A stretch of 8,283 bases of DNA from Candidatus Hydrogenedentota bacterium. Lineage in GTDB: Bacteria > Hydrogenedentota > Hydrogenedentia > Hydrogenedentiales > GCA-2746185. The notes beneath the pieces were generated by a model. That model had not been told where the DNA came from. It ran no database searches and saw only the letters and a program-made list of their open reading frames with translations. A program made the position numbers and the translations under genes. Below, in pieces: positions 6,428-8,283 of the stretch. The stretch spans positions 1 through 8,283 of the forward strand of contig DTSJ01000370.1 of NCBI GenBank assembly GCA_012965445.1, read 5' to 3'. Position 1 is the stretch's first letter. Every line of letters starts with the position of its first letter.

Positions 6428-7518
6428 TATATAATCCTTTCAACGGGTTTCGGCATTACGATCTCTGCAAGTGATGCAGCGATAAAATCTATGTCTGAAC
6501 TATTCTGATCACCCATATGGCTGATTCGAATAAGCTTATGCTTTAGTGTGCCGCCACTAGGGGCGACTTCAATGGCATGATTCGTTCGCAGACCCTGTAC
6601 GACTTGCACCGCGTCCAGGTCGTCGCATAGCAGGGCGGTCATCGCATTGGATTGCCGTTCGGGTAAGATGCTCAGCGGGAGATCGATAATGGATTTCCGG
6701 AAGTCCAGGGCACGCTGGCGATGTTGCGAGATGATTTCTGGGAGGGTGCGCTGCTGAATGTCCATCAGGCGTTGATGAAGCTGCAGGAGAAGTCCGATGG
6801 CGGGCGTGTAAGGTAACTGGCCTCGTTCCTGATTGCGAAGATAGTCCTGCAGGTTCATATATAAAGTTTTAGGTTTACTTTTTCTCAAACGAGCGATCGC
6901 GTTCGTACTCATGGCTACGAATGAAAGCCCGGGAGGAAGAGCAAGTGCCTTCTGAGAACTCAATATTGTAACGTCCACGTTCCAATCATCCATCTGGAAA
7001 GGATCCGCGCAGATCGTGCTAATGGCATCAACGATGTAAAGGAGGCATGCATCGTGGACAATATCGCCTATCGCCTGTATGTCGTATAGTTGTCCCGTAG
7101 ATGTCTCGTGTGCATTGATGAGGAATGCAGAAACTTCTTCTTCGCCAAGAATGTTCTTTAGTTGGTCGAGATCAAGATCAGCGCCCGCATCAAGCTTGAT
7201 TTCACGGAACGGTATGGAGTGAATCCTGCACAGGTCACACCAACGTTGTCCAAATGTACCACCGTTAACGATGAGTACTTTGTCATAGGGCGTGAGGAAA
7301 TTGAGTACAGCAGCTTCCATGGTAAGTGTGCCGGAACCCGTCAGAAGAGCGACTTCTCCATCTGTCTGAAATAGATGTTTAAGACTCGAAAGGATTTCAT
7401 GGGTGAGCAGGGAGAAATCACCCGTTCTATTGTATGGAGGCTGTTGTGCTCCGATGGACAGAATATGTTCGTCTATGGGGACGGGTCCTGGTGTAAATAT
7501 TCTGTTTAGTTTATTCAT
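6427..7518 (-). CDS. PLP-dependent class V aminotransferase, PhnW/alanine-glyoxylate type
   Basis: This 363-residue cytosolic enzyme starts MNKLNRIFTPGPVP. The class V fold is shown by GSGT (61-64) for the cofactor phosphate, NAHETSTG (135-142), D164 in YIVDAIST, which contacts the pyridine nitrogen, and the Schiff-base lysine K190 in ILSSQKALALPPG. R331 in LIRISHMGD probably binds the substrate carboxylate. The family includes 2-aminoethylphosphonate:pyruvate, alanine:glyoxylate and serine:glyoxylate transaminases. YNRTGDF and the SSQK-LPPG stretch lean towards the alanine-glyoxylate subgroup, so PhnW activity is not proven. Position one in an operon with a cytidylyltransferase and CDP-alcohol transferases suggests that it makes the amine of a lipid headgroup. 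I chose ATG 7518 over GTG 7545 because of its AGAGAG site and the family's usual short lead before TPGP. Confidence 0.88.
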   Translation of the reverse strand: MNKLNRIFTPGPVPIDEHILSIGAQQPPYNRTGDFSLLTHEILSSLKHLFQTDGEVALLTGSGTLTMEAAVLNFLTPYDKVLIVNGGTFGQRWCDLCRIHSIPFREIKLDAGADLDLDQLKNILGEEEVSAFLINAHETSTGQLYDIQAIGDIVHDACLLYIVDAISTICADPFQMDDWNVDVTILSSQKALALPPGLSFVAMSTNAIARLRKSKPKTLYMNLQDYLRNQERGQLPYTPAIGLLLQLHQRLMDIQQRTLPEIISQHRQRALDFRKSIIDLPLSILPERQSNAMTALLCDDLDAVQVVQGLRTNHAIEVAPSGGTLKHKLIRISHMGDQNSSDIDFIAASLAEIVMPKPVERII

Positions 7519-7573
7519 CGGATACTCTCTATAAAGGGATCTCACCTAATACCAATAATCATGCGGTGAACGA

Positions 7574-7607
7574 ATGCATTCTGCCTGTAGTTCTAGACGC
7601 AGAGCAT
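7574..7607 (-). other. Leader hairpin upstream of the aminotransferase
   Basis: ATGCATTCTGC (7574-7584) pairs with GCAGAGCAT (7599-7607) as a 9-bp stem with a 2-nt AT bulge and a 14-nt loop. It ends 56 bases before the aminotransferase ATG. No U-tract follows, so it is not a plain terminator. Confidence 0.35.
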
Positions 7608-7630
7608 TTGGTACGAAACCTCTAGGAACA

Positions 7631-7648
7631 GGGAGTGACGCTTCTCCC
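7631..7648 (-). other. Second leader hairpin
   Basis: GGGAG (7631-7635) and CTCCC (7644-7648) form a 5-bp GC-rich stem with an 8-nt loop, between the candidate promoter and the 7574-7607 hairpin. Confidence 0.25.
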
Positions 7649-7767
7649 ACGGAGGCTTCTACGTCCTGGAGGGGCTCAAAAATAACCCTGTAGTTGTGCC
7701 GACTTTACTTGCCTGATAAAAACAAAATCGAAGTCAAGACACGAGAACGGAGGACGTAACGTTTTTT

Positions 7768-7797
7768 ATAGTACCAAATTACGTGTATCCATGGCAA
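7768..7797 (-). promoter_or_regulatory. Candidate sigma-70 promoter of the lipid operon
   Basis: On the minus strand TTGCCA (7792-7797) and TACTAT (7768-7773) are separated by 18 bp, a fair sigma-70 match. It is the best pair I found upstream of the aminotransferase, and it lies between that gene and the IS3 element. A TTGACT at 7732-7737 lacks a convincing -10. Confidence 0.35.
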
Positions 7798-7951
7798 TCA
7801 GTGGAATAGTTGCCAAATACTCCGATTTTCGAACTCGCGAATCATTGTGCCTCGCATTTAATAGATCGTGCAGTGGTCCTGCCCCTCTAAACGAGTCCAT
7901 CTTTTGCTATTGTAAAAGGTCGTAAAATTGGATTCAGACGAGGAGGGCGAA

Positions 7952-8230
7952 ATGCCTAGAAAACGATTTACCTCTGAACAGATCATCTCAAAATTACGCG
8001 AAGCGGAAGTGGCCTTGGCCAAAGGCAAGTCAATGCCGTTAGTGTGCAAGCAGATTGGGGTCACCGAGCAAACCTACTATCGCTGGCGCAAGGAATACGG
8101 TGGGCTCAAGATTGATCAGGCCAAGAAGCTGCGTGAGCTGGAGAAGGAGAATGCCCGCCTGAAAAAACTGGTGGCGAACATGGCTCTGGATAACGACATC
8201 CTCCGAGAGGCCGCCTCGGGAAACTTCTGA
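7952..8230 (+). CDS. IS3-family transposase OrfA (helix-turn-helix subunit)
   Basis: This is a 92-residue DNA-binding protein. RKRFTSEQIISKLREAEV (residues 3-20), followed by CKQIGVTEQTYYRWRKEYGG, is the Tnp_1-type helix-turn-helix that recognises the element's ends. The C-terminal part (about 56-86, KKLRELEKENARLKKLV...) is a leucine-zipper coiled coil for multimerisation. The ATG at 7952 follows an AGGAGGG ribosome site at 7941-7947, which rules out the longer TTG start at 7928. It ends with TGA at 8230. The gene appears intact, and its orfB partner begins in the -1 frame. Confidence 0.93.
   Translation: MPRKRFTSEQIISKLREAEVALAKGKSMPLVCKQIGVTEQTYYRWRKEYGGLKIDQAKKLRELEKENARLKKLVANMALDNDILREAASGNF
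8218..8224 (+). promoter_or_regulatory. Candidate -1 ribosomal frameshift site G_GGA_AAC
   Basis: The heptamer GGGAAAC sits in the correct phase for simultaneous slippage: the orfA codons are GGA (8219-8221) and AAC (8222-8224), preceded by G. It lies one codon before the orfA stop. A -1 slip would continue directly into the orfB frame and give an OrfAB fusion, as is known for IS3-family transposases. Confidence 0.65.
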
Positions 8231-8283
8231 GCCCGGTAAGGCGTAGACGGACAGTGTCCCATGTGCGTGAGCAATTGGGGCAC
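8221..8283 (+). CDS. IS3-family transposase OrfB, 5' fragment
   Basis: In the -1 frame relative to orfA the sequence reads KLLSPVRRRRTVSHVREQLG from 8221 and is open to the window edge. LLSPxRRRxxVxHV is the usual start of the IS3-family OrfB that carries the rve DDE domain. The catalytic part lies outside the window. No independent ATG is seen; it may be made by frameshifting from orfA or from a GTG. Confidence 0.8.

Larger units (their letters stand above)
7519..7873. other. Non-coding leader of the lipid operon
   Basis: No gene is supported here. Reading the minus strand towards the aminotransferase, the stretch holds a candidate sigma-70 promoter (7768-7797) and two stem-loops (7631-7648 and 7574-7607). 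A 9-bp direct repeat, CCTGTAGTT, occurs at 7584-7592 and 7687-7695. If the promoter is real, the untranslated leader is roughly 240 nt, long enough for RNA-level control, though I recognise no riboswitch class. Confidence 0.5.
7874..8283 (+). mobile_element. IS3-family element, left part only
   Basis: The element is identified by its orfA and the start of orfB. The left end is placed near 7874 from the TGGTCCTGCCCC stretch, since IS3-family ends usually begin with TG. This is approximate because the right end lies outside the window and no inverted repeat can be compared. The gene arrangement resembles the IS407/IS51-like groups. Confidence 0.6.

Noticed and set aside
5267..6508. Plus-strand open frames opposite the phosphotransferase and nucleotidyltransferase genes
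   Set aside because: They have no ribosome sites or recognisable protein features and lie antisense to genes with complete active-site motifs.
7687..7720. Third IS end resembling the rve-type terminal repeat (CCCTGTAGTTGTGCC)
   Set aside because: The similarity is about ten bases and needs a gap, with no matching partner or transposase nearby.
7741..7770. Plus-strand terminator (AACG...CGTT followed by T6)
   Set aside because: The stem is only 4-5 bp and no plus-strand gene ends upstream of it.
1..8283. CRISPR array, tRNA or rRNA genes
   Set aside because: No regularly spaced short repeat array and no cloverleaf or rRNA-like stretch was seen. The three spaced IS motifs are imperfect and tied to the IS end.

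Overview
The window looks like an accessory region of a Gram-negative bacterium. The evidence is an outer-membrane beta-barrel protein ending in Trp-Arg-Phe, secreted proteins with ordinary signal peptides, and two insertion sequences. A marine or aquatic proteobacterium would fit, but nothing here fixes the taxon. TGA is a normal stop codon here: both CDP-alcohol phosphotransferase genes end with it.

Layout, left to right. (1) 5-1722, minus strand: a porin-like outer-membrane protein gene overlaps a downstream gene for a small secreted protein with two cysteines and a 10-residue tandem repeat at its C-terminus. (2) 1865-3440: an insertion sequence carrying one rve/DDE transposase gene on the plus strand. 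It has no frameshift but is broken by two in-frame TGA codons. A terminal inverted repeat lies at the left, and three direct copies of the same end motif lie about 80 bp apart at the right. (3) 3483-4004, minus: a short MscS-type mechanosensitive channel. (4) 4126-7518, minus: a tight four-gene operon. In transcription order it encodes a class V aminotransferase, a LicC/PntC-like nucleotidyltransferase and two paralogous CDP-alcohol phosphotransferases. (5) 7519-7873: a non-coding leader with a candidate promoter and hairpins. (6) From about 7874 to the window edge: the left part of an IS3-family element, with complete orfA, a G_GGA_AAC slippery heptamer and the start of orfB.

The four-gene operon is the main interest. 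Its gene types match the late steps of an amino-headgroup phospholipid or phosphonolipid pathway. The aminotransferase would make an amino-containing headgroup such as 2-aminoethylphosphonate, the nucleotidyltransferase would activate it as a CMP derivative, and the phosphotransferases would move it onto a lipid alcohol. The genes for making the carbon-phosphorus bond (PEP mutase, phosphonopyruvate decarboxylase) are absent. An IS3-type element starts where upstream genes would be expected. The headgroup is therefore inferred, and a phosphate-ester headgroup remains possible. The MscS-like channel lies 121 bp downstream on the same strand and may respond to the modified membrane, but that link is only positional.
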